This document shows positions 18,088 to 26,165 of a stretch of DNA of 64,000 nucleotides, one piece after another; the stretch's first letter is position 1; every line of letters starts with the position of its first letter. The stretch is taken from contig JADZGB010000010.1 of the NCBI GenBank assembly GCA_020854105.1, forward strand, positions 1 to 64,000, read 5' to 3'. This DNA is from Burkholderiales bacterium. Lineage in GTDB: Bacteria > Pseudomonadota > Gammaproteobacteria > Burkholderiales > SHXO01. Made by a program: the position numbers and the translations under genes. The notes beneath the pieces are model-generated. The model was not told the DNA's origin, searched no databases, and worked only from the letters and a program-made list of their open reading frames with translations.

Positions 18088-18636
18088 TCAACGCGGACGT
18101 GCGCGACCCTCGAGGAACTCGGGCAGAAACTCCCCGCTCCTCTCGTACTGCTCCTTCACGCGACCCGCTTCGCCGTACAGCGACGTCGCGTTGTCCGGGT
18201 CTGCCTCGGGCAGGCGCCGCTTCGCGTTGCCCGGCCAGCCGTGCCAGGCCTCGATTCCCATCGGCGGTGGCGTGTCCGGCGGGCGGCCCAGTTCGCGCTC
18301 TCGCTCGCGGCGCCGCTCCCAGGCCCTGAACTGGCCGTAGGTCAGGCACCCACCGGCGGGATGACAGGGGCCGTAAGCGAACGGGATGTACCAGCCCATC
18401 ATGTCGGGACCCGCGTGGAAATACGGATCTACATGAGCGTAGCCGAAGCGGATCCCTTCCGCGCGCGCATCTGCCCCGGCGAACAGCAGGCCCGCAGCGA
18501 ACAGCAAGCGCACGCACAGGCTCGCCAGCGCGCGAGCGCCGACGCGTGCTTCTGCCGTGCCAACTGCAGGAATTTCCGGTACACGAATGTCCGGTGCATG
18601 AATGCCCGGTACACGAATGAAGCCGTACTGCAGCAT
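18088..18636 (-). CDS. Hypothetical secreted protein with N-terminal pentapeptide repeats
   Basis: I do not recognise this 182-residue product. Its first 30 residues carry three copies of a five-residue unit (IRVPG, IHAPD, IRVPE), encoded by a 15-bp tandem repeat. A hydrophobic, signal-like segment follows (LCVRLLFAAGLLFAGADARA). The mature part is Pro/Arg-rich with FGYAHVDPYFHAGPDMMGWY and a charged helix AWERRRERERELG. A signal peptide this far from the N-terminus is unusual, so the true start may lie further in or the repeat may have extended it. The gene ends 56 bp before the start of hyi on the same strand. Confidence 0.55.
   Translation of the reverse strand: MLQYGFIRVPGIHAPDIRVPEIPAVGTAEARVGARALASLCVRLLFAAGLLFAGADARAEGIRFGYAHVDPYFHAGPDMMGWYIPFAYGPCHPAGGCLTYGQFRAWERRRERERELGRPPDTPPPMGIEAWHGWPGNAKRRLPEADPDNATSLYGEAGRVKEQYERSGEFLPEFLEGRARPR
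18575..18619. repeat. Three 15-bp tandem repeats
   Basis: The copies are TCCGGTACACGAATG, TCCGGTGCATGAATG and CCCGGTACACGAATG in direct succession, with two or fewer differences from the first. They lie in frame inside the 5' end of a hypothetical secreted-protein gene on the minus strand and encode a five-residue repeat. Confidence 0.85.
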
Positions 18637-18782
18637 TCGCGTTCTCCGGCGGCGGGCACGGGCCCGTCCCGCGTGTTCGGATCAGCGCTCAGTATAGCCA
18701 GCCGGCGTCGCACGCCTGCAGTGCAGGTAAAATTCCCCTTGAATCCCTCCATCCTCGATCCTCAATCTCCCTCGACCGACGC

Positions 18783-20570
18783 ATGTCAGCACCCTCCAAG
18801 GCTCCGCCACCGGGCAGCGAAGGCCACGTGACCAACTTCATCCGCAATATCGTCGAGGCCGATCTGGCCGCCGACAGGTACGCCACCCGCACCTGGGTCG
18901 GCCATCCGGGCCCTGCAGCCGAGCAGGACAAAGGAGCGACGGATCCTGCGCGCATCCGTACGCGCTTTCCGCCGGAACCGAACGGCTACCTGCACTTCGG
19001 TCACGCCAAGTCGATCTGCCTGAACTTCGGCCTGGCGCGCGATTACGGGGGCGTCTGCCACATGCGCTTCGACGACACCAACCCGGTGAAGGAAGAGACG
19101 GAGTACGTCGATTCCATTCTGGATGCGGTGCGATGGCTGGGCTTCGACTGGGGCCAGCATCTCTATCACGCTTCGGACTACTTCGCCCACCTGTACGCGT
19201 TTGCCCAGGCCCTGATCCGGGCGGGGCTGGCCTACGTGGACAGCCTCAGCGCGGAGCAGATGCGCGAGTACCGCGGCACGCTCACCGAGCCGGGGCGCGA
19301 CAGCCCGCATCGCGCGCGCAGCGTGGAGGAGAACCTGGAACTGTTCGCGCGCATGCGCGCGGGCGAGTTCGCTGACGGAACGCACGTGCTGCGGCTCAGG
19401 ATCGACATGGCATCGCCCAACATCAACCTGCGCGATCCGGTGGCCTATCGCATCCGGCACGTGCACCACCACCGGACCGGCGATGCCTGGCCGATCTATC
19501 CGAGCTACGACTTCGCGCACGGCATCTCCGACGCGCTGGAGAACATCACCCACTCGATCTGCACGCTGGAGTTCGAGGATCACCGGCCGCTGTACAACTG
19601 GATCAACGAACGCCTGGCCGACCTGGGCCTACTCGGGCGGCCGCTGCCGCGGCAGTACGAGTTCGCCCGCCTCAATCTCAGCTACGTGGTCCTGTCGAAG
19701 CGCAAGCTGATCCAGCTGGTGGAAGAGGGGCACGTCGATGGCTGGGACGATCCGCGCATGCCCACGCTGGTGGGAGCGCGCCGCCGCGGCTACACGCCCG
19801 AGGGCTTTCGCCTGTTCGCCGAGCGCATCGGCGTGTCCAAGGCCGACTCGTGGATCGACTACTCGGTCCTCGAGGACGCCATGCGCGACGACCTCAACGA
19901 ACGCGCTCCGCGGCGCATGGCCGTGCTCGATCCGGTCAGGCTGATCATCGACAATTTCCCCGAGGGTGCGAGCGAAGCCTGCGAGGCGCCCAACCATCCG
20001 CACAAGCCCGACTGGGGCAAGCGCGGCATGCCGTTGACGCGCGAGCTGTGGATCGAGCGCGAGGACTTCAGCGAGAATCCGCCGAAGGGTTACTTCCGCC
20101 TGTTCCCGGGCAACCAGGTGCGCCTGCGTTTCGGCTTCGTGGTCAAGTGCGTCGGTGCGGACAAGGATGCCGGTGGCAATGTCACCGCAGTGCACTGCGA
20201 GTACTTCCCCGATTCCAGGTCGGGCACCCCGGGCGCCGACAACTACAAGGTCAAGGGCAACATCCACTGGGTAAGCGCGGCGCACGCCTGCCGCACCGAG
20301 GTCCGCCTGTACGACCGTCTGTTCAAGGTGCCGCATCCAGGCGCCGGCGGCCGCGATTTCCTGGACGACATGAACCCCGATGCCAGGCGCGTGATCCATG
20401 CCTACCTGGAACCGGCGCTCGAGGGCGCGCAGGCCGAGGAGCGCTTCCAGTTCGAGCGCCACGGCTACTTCGTCGCGGACCGCGTCGATTCCAGGCCGGG
20501 CGCACCGGTGTTCAACCGCGCCGTGACGCTGCGAGATTCGTGGGGCAGACCCGCGCAGGATGTCCGCTGA
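18783..20570 (+). CDS. glnS: Glutaminyl-tRNA synthetase
   Basis: This 595-residue class I synthetase charges tRNA-Gln with glutamine. The HIGH-type motif is in RFPPEPNGYLHFGHAKS (about residues 60-76) and the KMSKS-type motif is VLSKRKL (about 304-310). The anticodon-binding beta-barrel region includes GNQVRLRFGFVVKC and VKGNIHWVSA. A GlnRS is expected in Beta- and Gammaproteobacteria, unlike lineages that use only the amidotransferase route. Length is slightly above the E. coli enzyme because of N-terminal and linker extensions. Confidence 0.96.
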   Translation: MSAPSKAPPPGSEGHVTNFIRNIVEADLAADRYATRTWVGHPGPAAEQDKGATDPARIRTRFPPEPNGYLHFGHAKSICLNFGLARDYGGVCHMRFDDTNPVKEETEYVDSILDAVRWLGFDWGQHLYHASDYFAHLYAFAQALIRAGLAYVDSLSAEQMREYRGTLTEPGRDSPHRARSVEENLELFARMRAGEFADGTHVLRLRIDMASPNINLRDPVAYRIRHVHHHRTGDAWPIYPSYDFAHGISDALENITHSICTLEFEDHRPLYNWINERLADLGLLGRPLPRQYEFARLNLSYVVLSKRKLIQLVEEGHVDGWDDPRMPTLVGARRRGYTPEGFRLFAERIGVSKADSWIDYSVLEDAMRDDLNERAPRRMAVLDPVRLIIDNFPEGASEACEAPNHPHKPDWGKRGMPLTRELWIEREDFSENPPKGYFRLFPGNQVRLRFGFVVKCVGADKDAGGNVTAVHCEYFPDSRSGTPGADNYKVKGNIHWVSAAHACRTEVRLYDRLFKVPHPGAGGRDFLDDMNPDARRVIHAYLEPALEGAQAEERFQFERHGYFVADRVDSRPGAPVFNRAVTLRDSWGRPAQDVR

Positions 20571-20672
20571 TGCGGCCGGACGACACCAGCTGGCCTGACA
20601 GGTGGGCAGCGCGCTGATCGCGCTTGTCGGCGATCTGGCCGAGCTGGCATCGGCGGGAGGCACACACCGCCC

Positions 20673-22733
20673 TCATCGAAAGCGGTGCTCCACCCCCACC
20701 CACCACGTCCGGCCCGGCAGCGGATAGGCGTTGTAGCGGGTGGGCGTGAACTGGCTGCGCACCGCGTAGTTGAAATACTCCTCGTCGAACAGGTTGTCGA
20801 CCACCCCGATGATGCGCCACGGGCCGGCACGATAGTCCACGCGCAGGTTGGCGCTGCCGTAGCCGGGGATCTTCCGGCCGCTGTTGGGTTCGTCGTTCTC
20901 CATGTACTGGCTCGACACGTACTGCGCGGCCGCAGTGGCCGACCACGCGCGCGCGAACTGCCACGCGACCTGGACGTTCAGCAGGTGCCGGGGAACGAGG
21001 GGTACATGGTTGCCGGCAATGTCGACGCTCGCGCCGTAGGCCGGCAGTTCGCCCTCGCGGAAACGAGCGTCGGTGTGGGTGTACGCTCCCGACAGGGCGA
21101 GGTTCGGCGCCGCCTGCCAGCGCGCCTGGAGTTCGAGGCCGCGGCGGCGCGACGGCGGTAGGTTGGTGTTGCCGATGCCGGCGCTGTAGGCGTCCAGGTG
21201 GATCTCGTCGTCGACGTCGAGCTGGAACAGCGCTGCGCGCGCCAACAGCGCGCCCGTCCGATACTCCATCCCCACGTCGTAGCCGATCGAGGTCTGCGGC
21301 TCGAGGAACTGGAACTGCCTGGTGAACGACTGCGAGAACTCATAGGTCTCGTCCACCGTGGCGAAACGGAACGCGCGCCCGGCCCGCACCACCGCGGCGA
21401 GCGATCCGGTCAGTGCCTGCCGCAACGCCAGCTCCCAGGCCTGCTCGCGCTCGGTCTGCTCGCCGGCCGGGGCCGCTGATCCGAAGAGCGCTCCCGGCGC
21501 GGCAGGATCGTAGCGGTCCTGCGCCTCGATCTTCTGCCGTTCGTAGCGCCACCCGGCGGTAATCGACGTGCTATCGGTGGCACGCACGCTGAGCTGCAGA
21601 TAGACCGCGCGATTGTCCTGCGCGGCCTCGACCCGGTTGATGGGCTGTGCGATATTGGCTTCGGAATTGCTAATGTCCGCTGCATAGTCCCAGCGGTACC
21701 AGTCCGCGCCAGCGACGAGCGTCGCGCGCTCGGCCAGCAACGGCACACGCAGGCGCGGCGTGAACGACCACACCCCGAGCTTGACCTCGCGATAGTCGGG
21801 AAAGCCGCCGAAGTCGAAATAGGAGTCCTGCTGCTTGCGGCGGTACCCGAGGCCGACATTGACGTCTGCGCGGCCGGCCCTCTGCTCCCATTCGATCGCC
21901 GCACGCCAGGCGTCCCGCGCGGCGTAGTCCAGCGGAGTGGAGGTGCCACGCCGATCACTGTCCAGCTCGTCGATCCCCGCAGCGCTGTCCACCAGGCGCG
22001 CGCCCGGGAGCTGCAGATCCTGGTCGTCCAGCCCGGCCTTGAAAGAGAAGCTGCCGCCCTCTGCCAACCAGCGCGCATCCAGATAGGCGGCGTAGGTGCC
22101 GTTCCGGTTGTTCTCCCGATATCCGTCCGAGTGGAAATAGGAGCCTCCCAGGATCAGTCCGGCGCGCTCGCCGGACAGGGTCCCGGTCACCTGTGTCTGG
22201 CGCGTGTCCAGGCTGCCCGTGCGCAGCCGCGCGTCGAGCGCGCGCTGCGCGCCTGCCGGGCTGCGCGTGATGATGTTGACCACGCCGCCCACCGCGCCGC
22301 CTCCATAGAGCACGGCACCGCTGCCGCGGATGATCTCGATGCGCTCGATGGCGGCAAGGGGAATGACGCCCCATTCGACGCCGGACAGATCGATGTCGTT
22401 GATGCGCCGGCCGTCCAGCAGCACCAGCGTATTCTGTCCGCCGGTGGCACCGAAGCCGCGCATGTCGACGGTGGCGTTCGCCCCGCCGTTGCCGTAGAGA
22501 TCGCGCGCGTACAGCCCTGCTTCGCGCGCGAGCAGATCGGGCAGCGTGGTCGCGGGGCTGGCGGCGATCTGCTCGGCCGTGATGACGCTCGCGTCGAGCG
22601 CGCCATCCCCGGCCGGTTCGGGAAAGCGCGTGGCAGTGACGACGGTCTGCGGGGTGACGATCGGAATCTCATCCGCACCCGCGAGCAGGGGAAGGCAGAC
22701 CGCGCAGGCGGCCGGCACCAGGCAATACTTCAT
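20673..22733 (-). CDS. btuB: TonB-dependent vitamin B12 receptor
   Basis: The 686-residue outer-membrane receptor imports cobalamin using TonB energy. It has a signal peptide (MKYCLVPAACAVCLPLLAGA) and a TonB box TVVTATR. A plug domain follows with VDMRGFG, VLLDGRRIND, and IERIEIIRGSGAVLYGGGAV, then a 22-strand barrel ending in GRTWWVGVEHRFR with a terminal aromatic-x-Arg. DNLFDEEYFNYA is the usual C-terminal signature. The ligand is assigned because a cobalamin riboswitch lies upstream. AAGGGAG sits 9 bases before the ATG and is part of a hairpin. Confidence 0.92.
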   Translation of the reverse strand: MKYCLVPAACAVCLPLLAGADEIPIVTPQTVVTATRFPEPAGDGALDASVITAEQIAASPATTLPDLLAREAGLYARDLYGNGGANATVDMRGFGATGGQNTLVLLDGRRINDIDLSGVEWGVIPLAAIERIEIIRGSGAVLYGGGAVGGVVNIITRSPAGAQRALDARLRTGSLDTRQTQVTGTLSGERAGLILGGSYFHSDGYRENNRNGTYAAYLDARWLAEGGSFSFKAGLDDQDLQLPGARLVDSAAGIDELDSDRRGTSTPLDYAARDAWRAAIEWEQRAGRADVNVGLGYRRKQQDSYFDFGGFPDYREVKLGVWSFTPRLRVPLLAERATLVAGADWYRWDYAADISNSEANIAQPINRVEAAQDNRAVYLQLSVRATDSTSITAGWRYERQKIEAQDRYDPAAPGALFGSAAPAGEQTEREQAWELALRQALTGSLAAVVRAGRAFRFATVDETYEFSQSFTRQFQFLEPQTSIGYDVGMEYRTGALLARAALFQLDVDDEIHLDAYSAGIGNTNLPPSRRRGLELQARWQAAPNLALSGAYTHTDARFREGELPAYGASVDIAGNHVPLVPRHLLNVQVAWQFARAWSATAAAQYVSSQYMENDEPNSGRKIPGYGSANLRVDYRAGPWRIIGVVDNLFDEEYFNYAVRSQFTPTRYNAYPLPGRTWWVGVEHRFR

Positions 22734-22742
22734 CGTTCGTGG

Positions 22743-22791
22743 CTCCCTTCTGGCATGCGCACCTCCGCGCATGCCTGGGTGGTGAAGGGAG
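22743..22791 (-). promoter_or_regulatory. Hairpin hiding the btuB ribosome binding site
   Basis: In the btuB leader, CTCCCTTC (22784-22791) can pair with GAAGGGAG (22743-22750), which is the btuB Shine-Dalgarno sequence. Inside, GGCATGCGC and GCGCATGCC form a second perfect 9-bp stem. A competing partner lies upstream: GGAGACTCTGC (22841-22851) can pair with GCAGTCTCC (22788-22796) with a 2-base bulge, which would free the ribosome binding site. This is the layout of a translational riboswitch expression platform. Confidence 0.7.
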
Positions 22792-22854
22792 ACTGCAGCG
22801 CCGGTCCGGACCATGACGGCGTTCGCTCGCTCCGCCCGCCGCAGAGTCTCCGCT

Positions 22855-23050
22855 CGCGCCTCGAGGCCGGTCTCCGGGCTTGCGAGTAATGACGCGCCGC
22901 CTTCCCATGCGATGACCGCACAGTGGCCTGGAATGGCGCGCCCGCACTCGCTTACCGTTGCGGGGGCAGCGCAGGCTTGGCGGCCGGCTCTCGGCGCGCG
23001 TACCTGCTTCCCGTTTAAATCCGGTGCGCGCAGCGCACCGGATCACCTCG
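22855..23050 (-). promoter_or_regulatory. Cobalamin riboswitch aptamer
   Basis: The minus strand carries the conserved blocks of the adenosylcobalamin/cobalamin riboswitch in order. First is a GC hairpin (GGTGCGCTGCGCGCACC), then AAACGGGAA, then GCCCCCGCAACGGTAA, and finally the B12 box, here AAGCCCGGAGACCGGCC. It lies directly upstream of btuB on the same strand, so cobalamin binding should lower btuB expression. Boundaries are approximate because they are judged from conserved blocks only. Confidence 0.93.
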
Positions 23051-23134
23051 TGACGACGGCGATTCTACGCGATGCCGGAAACGGCGTGTCGATCGGCTCT
23101 GGCGATCGTGATGGCCTGTCCGAAGGCGCGCGGA

Positions 23135-23956
23135 TCAGCGCGCCGGCGCAGACAGGGCAAAGTCCGCGTCGAGACGCGCCGCAGGGTAATGGAAGGCGAC
23201 GGGCCCGTCGGGCTCGGCGTGGATGAACTGGTGCACGAACGGATCGTCCGAGGCGCTCATGTCGGCCGGCGTCCCATGCGCCGCGATGCGCCCGCCAGAG
23301 ATGAAGAATACGTAGTCGGCCACCTTCAGCGATTCGGACACGTCGTAGGTCACCACGATGCTCGTCACGCCGAGCGCATCGTTGAGGCGGCGGATCAGGT
23401 TGGCAATCGCGTTGAGCGAGATCGGATCCAACCCGGCGAACGGCTCGTCGTACATGATCAGCATGGGATCCATGGCGATGGCCCGCGCCAATGCCACGCG
23501 ACGCGCCATGCCGCCGGAGAGTTCCGAGGGCATCAGGGTATGTGCACCGCGCAATCCCACCGCGTGCAGCTTCATCAGCACGAGGTCGCGGATGAGATCC
23601 TCGGACAGGTTGGTGTGTTCACGCAGCGCAAAGGCGATGTTGTCGAACACGGAGATATCGCTGAACAGGCCACCGGCCTGGAACATCATCCCCATGCGCC
23701 GGCGCAACGCATACAGGCCCGCGGTATCCAGGCGGTGCACGGTCTTGCCGTCCACGCGCACGCTCCCGCACGCCGGCCGCAGCTGACCGCCCAGCAGGCG
23801 CAAAAGCGTGGTCTTGCCGCTGCCGCTGGCGCCCAGGATGGCGACCACCTTGCCGCGCGGGATGCGCAGATGCACGCCCTCCAGCACCTTGCGCTCGCCA
23901 TAGCCGAAGTGCAGGTCGTCGACCTCCACCAGGTCGCCCGCGGGTTGTTGCGTCAT
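23135..23956 (-). CDS. mlaF: ABC transporter ATPase, MlaF-like
   Basis: This 273-residue ABC ATPase resembles MlaF, the energising subunit of the phospholipid transport system that keeps outer-membrane lipid asymmetry. Walker A is GASGSGKTT, the signature is LSGGMARR, Walker B is LIMYDEPFAGLDP, and the C-terminal tail FVHQFIHAEPDGPVAFHYPA is typical of MlaF. The switch-loop His is a Tyr (VVTYDVSES instead of xxSHDxxE). The ATG at 23956 has a perfect AGGAGG site. mlaE, mlaD, mlaC and mlaB are absent on both sides, so the gene is separated from its usual partners. Confidence 0.85.
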   Translation of the reverse strand: MTQQPAGDLVEVDDLHFGYGERKVLEGVHLRIPRGKVVAILGASGSGKTTLLRLLGGQLRPACGSVRVDGKTVHRLDTAGLYALRRRMGMMFQAGGLFSDISVFDNIAFALREHTNLSEDLIRDLVLMKLHAVGLRGAHTLMPSELSGGMARRVALARAIAMDPMLIMYDEPFAGLDPISLNAIANLIRRLNDALGVTSIVVTYDVSESLKVADYVFFISGGRIAAHGTPADMSASDDPFVHQFIHAEPDGPVAFHYPAARLDADFALSAPAR

Positions 23957-24034
23957 TGCCGTTTCCTCCTCGCGCCATTGTAGGCCATGCGCTCGCCAGT
24001 TCCCGGCAACCGCCGCCAGCACACCGCCGTTCTC

Positions 24035-24051
24035 GTTCAGGTTCCGTTCAG
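24035..24051 (+). promoter_or_regulatory. Direct-repeat operator, PhoP/PmrA-box-like
   Basis: GTTCAG occurs twice with 11-bp phasing (24035-24040 and 24046-24051). A TAATCT hexamer that could serve as a -10 box starts 11 bases after the second copy, and no -35 is seen. Tandem half-sites one helical turn apart just upstream of the -10 are the known layout of OmpR-family activator sites such as the PhoP box. The adjacent response regulator is the obvious candidate to bind it, but that is inference. Confidence 0.5.
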
Positions 24052-24114
24052 CACCGCCCACGTAATCTGCGCTCACACCAGGAGGGGTTCCTGGGAGCGA
24101 AAGGAGAACGGATC

Positions 24115-24423
24115 ATGAAACGCCTGTTGCTGACTGCGGTACTTGGAACTGTGTTGCTCGGTTCGGCCGGAATGGCGAGCGCGGACGACGATCGCTGGGA
24201 ACGCAGGTCGCACGATCGCCGCGAGTGGCGCGACCGCGACCGGTACGACAGCGACGGCCGTCATTACCGCGGGCACCGGCAGTCCCATCGCCACCACCAC
24301 TATCACCCGGGGCGCGGGCACTACAAGCCCTGGAAGCACCACCACTACAGCCGCTACGGGCGCCACTGGGACCGGTACCACGACGACGGAGTGACCATCA
24401 TCTTCAAGGGCCGCATCCACTGA
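24115..24423 (+). CDS. Small His-rich secreted protein
   Basis: The 102-residue product has a clear signal peptide (MKRLLLTAVLGTVLLGSAGMASA). The mature part of about 79 residues is dominated by Arg, His, Asp and Tyr, with about 15 His including clusters RHHHYH and KHHHY. The composition suggests metal or proton binding in the periplasm, though no defined family is recognised. AAGGAG precedes the ATG. It is the first gene after the GTTCAG repeat and is followed by two more envelope proteins and a two-component system on the same strand. Confidence 0.75.
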   Translation: MKRLLLTAVLGTVLLGSAGMASADDDRWERRSHDRREWRDRDRYDSDGRHYRGHRQSHRHHHYHPGRGHYKPWKHHHYSRYGRHWDRYHDDGVTIIFKGRIH

Positions 24424-24465
24424 ACCGGCGCTCGACAACCGAACCACGACCGAAGGAGTGACGAG

Positions 24466-25035
24466 ATGAACAAGACCCTGCTCGCTGCCGCCCTGATGCT
24501 CGCACCGCCGCTTGCCATGGCGGGCGGCCCCGACCGGTTCGAGGACTACGCTCGCGTGCGCGAAGTCGATCCGCAGTACGAGCGGGTGAACGTGCCGCGC
24601 AAGGAGTGCTATTCCGAGTACGAGCCGGAAGTCCGCCGCCAGGGACGTTCCGACAACGGTCTGGCCGGGCCGATCATCGGCGGGGTGGCCGGCGGTCTGC
24701 TCGGCTCCACCGTGGGCAGGGGCAGCGGGCGCGTGGCGGCCGCTGCAGTGGGCGCGGCGGTGGGCGCCATCGTGGGCGACCGCCTGTCCGACCGGGGACG
24801 CGGCTACGAGGAGTACGGCGAACGCGAAGTGCGCCGCTGCAGGGTGGTGGACAACTGGGAAAGTCGCATCTCGGGCTACCGGGTGGTCTACGAGTATGCC
24901 GGGCGCACTTACACGACCATCCTGCCCTACGACCCGGGTCGCAGGCTGGCCGTGAACATCATCGTCGAGCCCATGCTGGACGGGTACGATCGCCCGGGAG
25001 TCCGTCACATCGACGAGGAGCGCTGGGAGCGCTGA
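24466..25035 (+). CDS. Glycine-zipper 2TM-domain envelope protein
   Basis: This 189-residue protein has a signal peptide (MNKTLLAAALMLAPPLAMA) and a glycine-zipper segment, GPIIGGVAGGLLGSTVGRG followed by AAAAVGAAVGAIVGDRLSDR, as in the Rickettsia 17-kDa antigen/SlyB group. A C-terminal domain includes RRCRVVDNWESRISGYRVVY and YAGRTYTTILPYDPG. There is no lipobox Cys, so it is probably periplasmic or membrane-inserted rather than lipidated. AAGGAGTG precedes the ATG. It lies 42 bp after the His-rich gene and is likely in the same operon. Confidence 0.82.
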   Translation: MNKTLLAAALMLAPPLAMAGGPDRFEDYARVREVDPQYERVNVPRKECYSEYEPEVRRQGRSDNGLAGPIIGGVAGGLLGSTVGRGSGRVAAAAVGAAVGAIVGDRLSDRGRGYEEYGEREVRRCRVVDNWESRISGYRVVYEYAGRTYTTILPYDPGRRLAVNIIVEPMLDGYDRPGVRHIDEERWER

Positions 25036-25090
25036 AGCCGGCCCTCTCGCAGGGCGGAGTCGGTTGCAGCCTGCCATTGCCTGAGCCATC

Positions 25091-25429
25091 ATGCTCCGCA
25101 TGAAGACGTTCCGATCGGCACTGGCGCTCATCGCGAGCATTCCCGCGCTGCTCGCCATGCTGTGCGTGCCCGCACACGCGGATCGCGAGCGCGGCCGCTG
25201 GCGTGGGACGGAGCCGCGCATGGAGGAGCGCACGCTGGCACCATCCTCCCCCGTCACTCGTCCGGCGCGCGTGAGCATGGAGGAAGCGATCGATACCGTG
25301 CAGCGCACGACCGGCGGCAAGGTGCTGGACGCACGCCGGCGCAACGACGACTATCGCATCAAGATCCTCACGCGCCGCGGGGAAGTGCGCGTGGTCTACG
25401 TGGACGCGCACACGGGCGCGTTGCGCTGA
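25091..25429 (+). CDS. PepSY-domain periplasmic protein
   Basis: The product (112 residues, or 109 from a second ATG at 25100) has a signal peptide ending near PAHA. A C-terminal PepSY domain follows: VSMEEAIDTVQRTTGGKVLDARRR and YRIKILTRRGEVRVVYVDAHTGAL. PepSY proteins placed next to two-component genes are thought to modulate the sensor or envelope proteases. Neither ATG has an obvious Shine-Dalgarno sequence, so the start is uncertain. It ends 19 bp before the response-regulator gene. Confidence 0.8.
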   Translation: MLRMKTFRSALALIASIPALLAMLCVPAHADRERGRWRGTEPRMEERTLAPSSPVTRPARVSMEEAIDTVQRTTGGKVLDARRRNDDYRIKILTRRGEVRVVYVDAHTGALR

Positions 25430-25448
25430 AACGAGTTCCGTCCCGCCG

Positions 25449-26129
25449 ATGCGAATCCTGCTGGTCGAAGACGAGCGCACCCTCCAGGCGCAGGTGCGCC
25501 GGTGCCTGGAAGCGAACGCCTATACGGTGGACGCCACGGGTGACGGCAAGGAGGCCTTGTACCTGGCCAGCGAGTATCCATTCGACGCCGCGATCGTCGA
25601 TCTCGGCCTTCCCGGCATGTCCGGCCTCGAAGTCATCCGCAGGCTGCGCGAGAAGGGCAGCGTGCTTCCCATCGTGATCCTCACCGCGCGTGCGCGCTGG
25701 CAAGACAAGGTGGAGGGCCTCGAGGCGGGCGGCGACGATTACGTCACCAAACCGTTCCAGCCCGAGGAACTGCTCGCCCGCCTCAAGGCACTGCTAAGGC
25801 GTGCCGCGGGCGCGGCGCAAGACGTGCTGCGCTGCCCTCCGCTCGCATTGCACACCGGCGCGCAGAAGGTGACCATGAACGAGGTGGAGGTGGAACTGAC
25901 CTCCTTCGAGTACCGGCTGCTCGAACACCTCGTGCGCGAGCGCCAGCGCGTGCTGTCCAAGGACGAACTGGCCGCGCACCTCTATCCTCACGACGAGGAG
26001 CGCGACAGCAACGTGATAGAGGTCCTCGTCGGACGCCTGCGCCGCAAGCTCGACCCCGATGGCACGCTGCAGCCGCTCGAGACCCTGCGCGGGCGCGGCT
26101 ACCGTTTCGTCCTCGGCGAACCCCGCTGA
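25449..26129 (+). CDS. OmpR-family response regulator, PhoP/QseB-like
   Basis: The 226-residue regulator has a receiver domain with acidic residues in LLVEDE, phospho-acceptor D51 in IVDLGLPG, Thr in ILTAR and Lys in DDYVTKPF. A winged-helix DNA-binding domain follows (LTSFEYRLLEHLV, DSNVIEVLVGRLRRKLD, LRGRGYRF). It lies 36 bp before a histidine kinase gene and forms a two-component pair with it. The sequence is closest to the PhoP/PmrA/QseB branch; the exact orthologue is uncertain. Confidence 0.9.
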   Translation: MRILLVEDERTLQAQVRRCLEANAYTVDATGDGKEALYLASEYPFDAAIVDLGLPGMSGLEVIRRLREKGSVLPIVILTARARWQDKVEGLEAGGDDYVTKPFQPEELLARLKALLRRAAGAAQDVLRCPPLALHTGAQKVTMNEVEVELTSFEYRLLEHLVRERQRVLSKDELAAHLYPHDEERDSNVIEVLVGRLRRKLDPDGTLQPLETLRGRGYRFVLGEPR

Positions 26130-26165
26130 CGCGATGCACGGCCGACCGCCCAGGAACCCCGGCGC

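Noticed and set aside
15767..18340. An 857-codon open frame on the + strand
   Set aside because: It runs antisense through the Sel1-repeat gene, its upstream gap and the hydroxypyruvate isomerase gene. Its apparent repeats mirror the Sel1 repeats.
22734..23134. Short open frames across the btuB leader
   Set aside because: The region is accounted for by the cobalamin riboswitch and its expression platform; frames there show no ribosome binding sites or family similarity.
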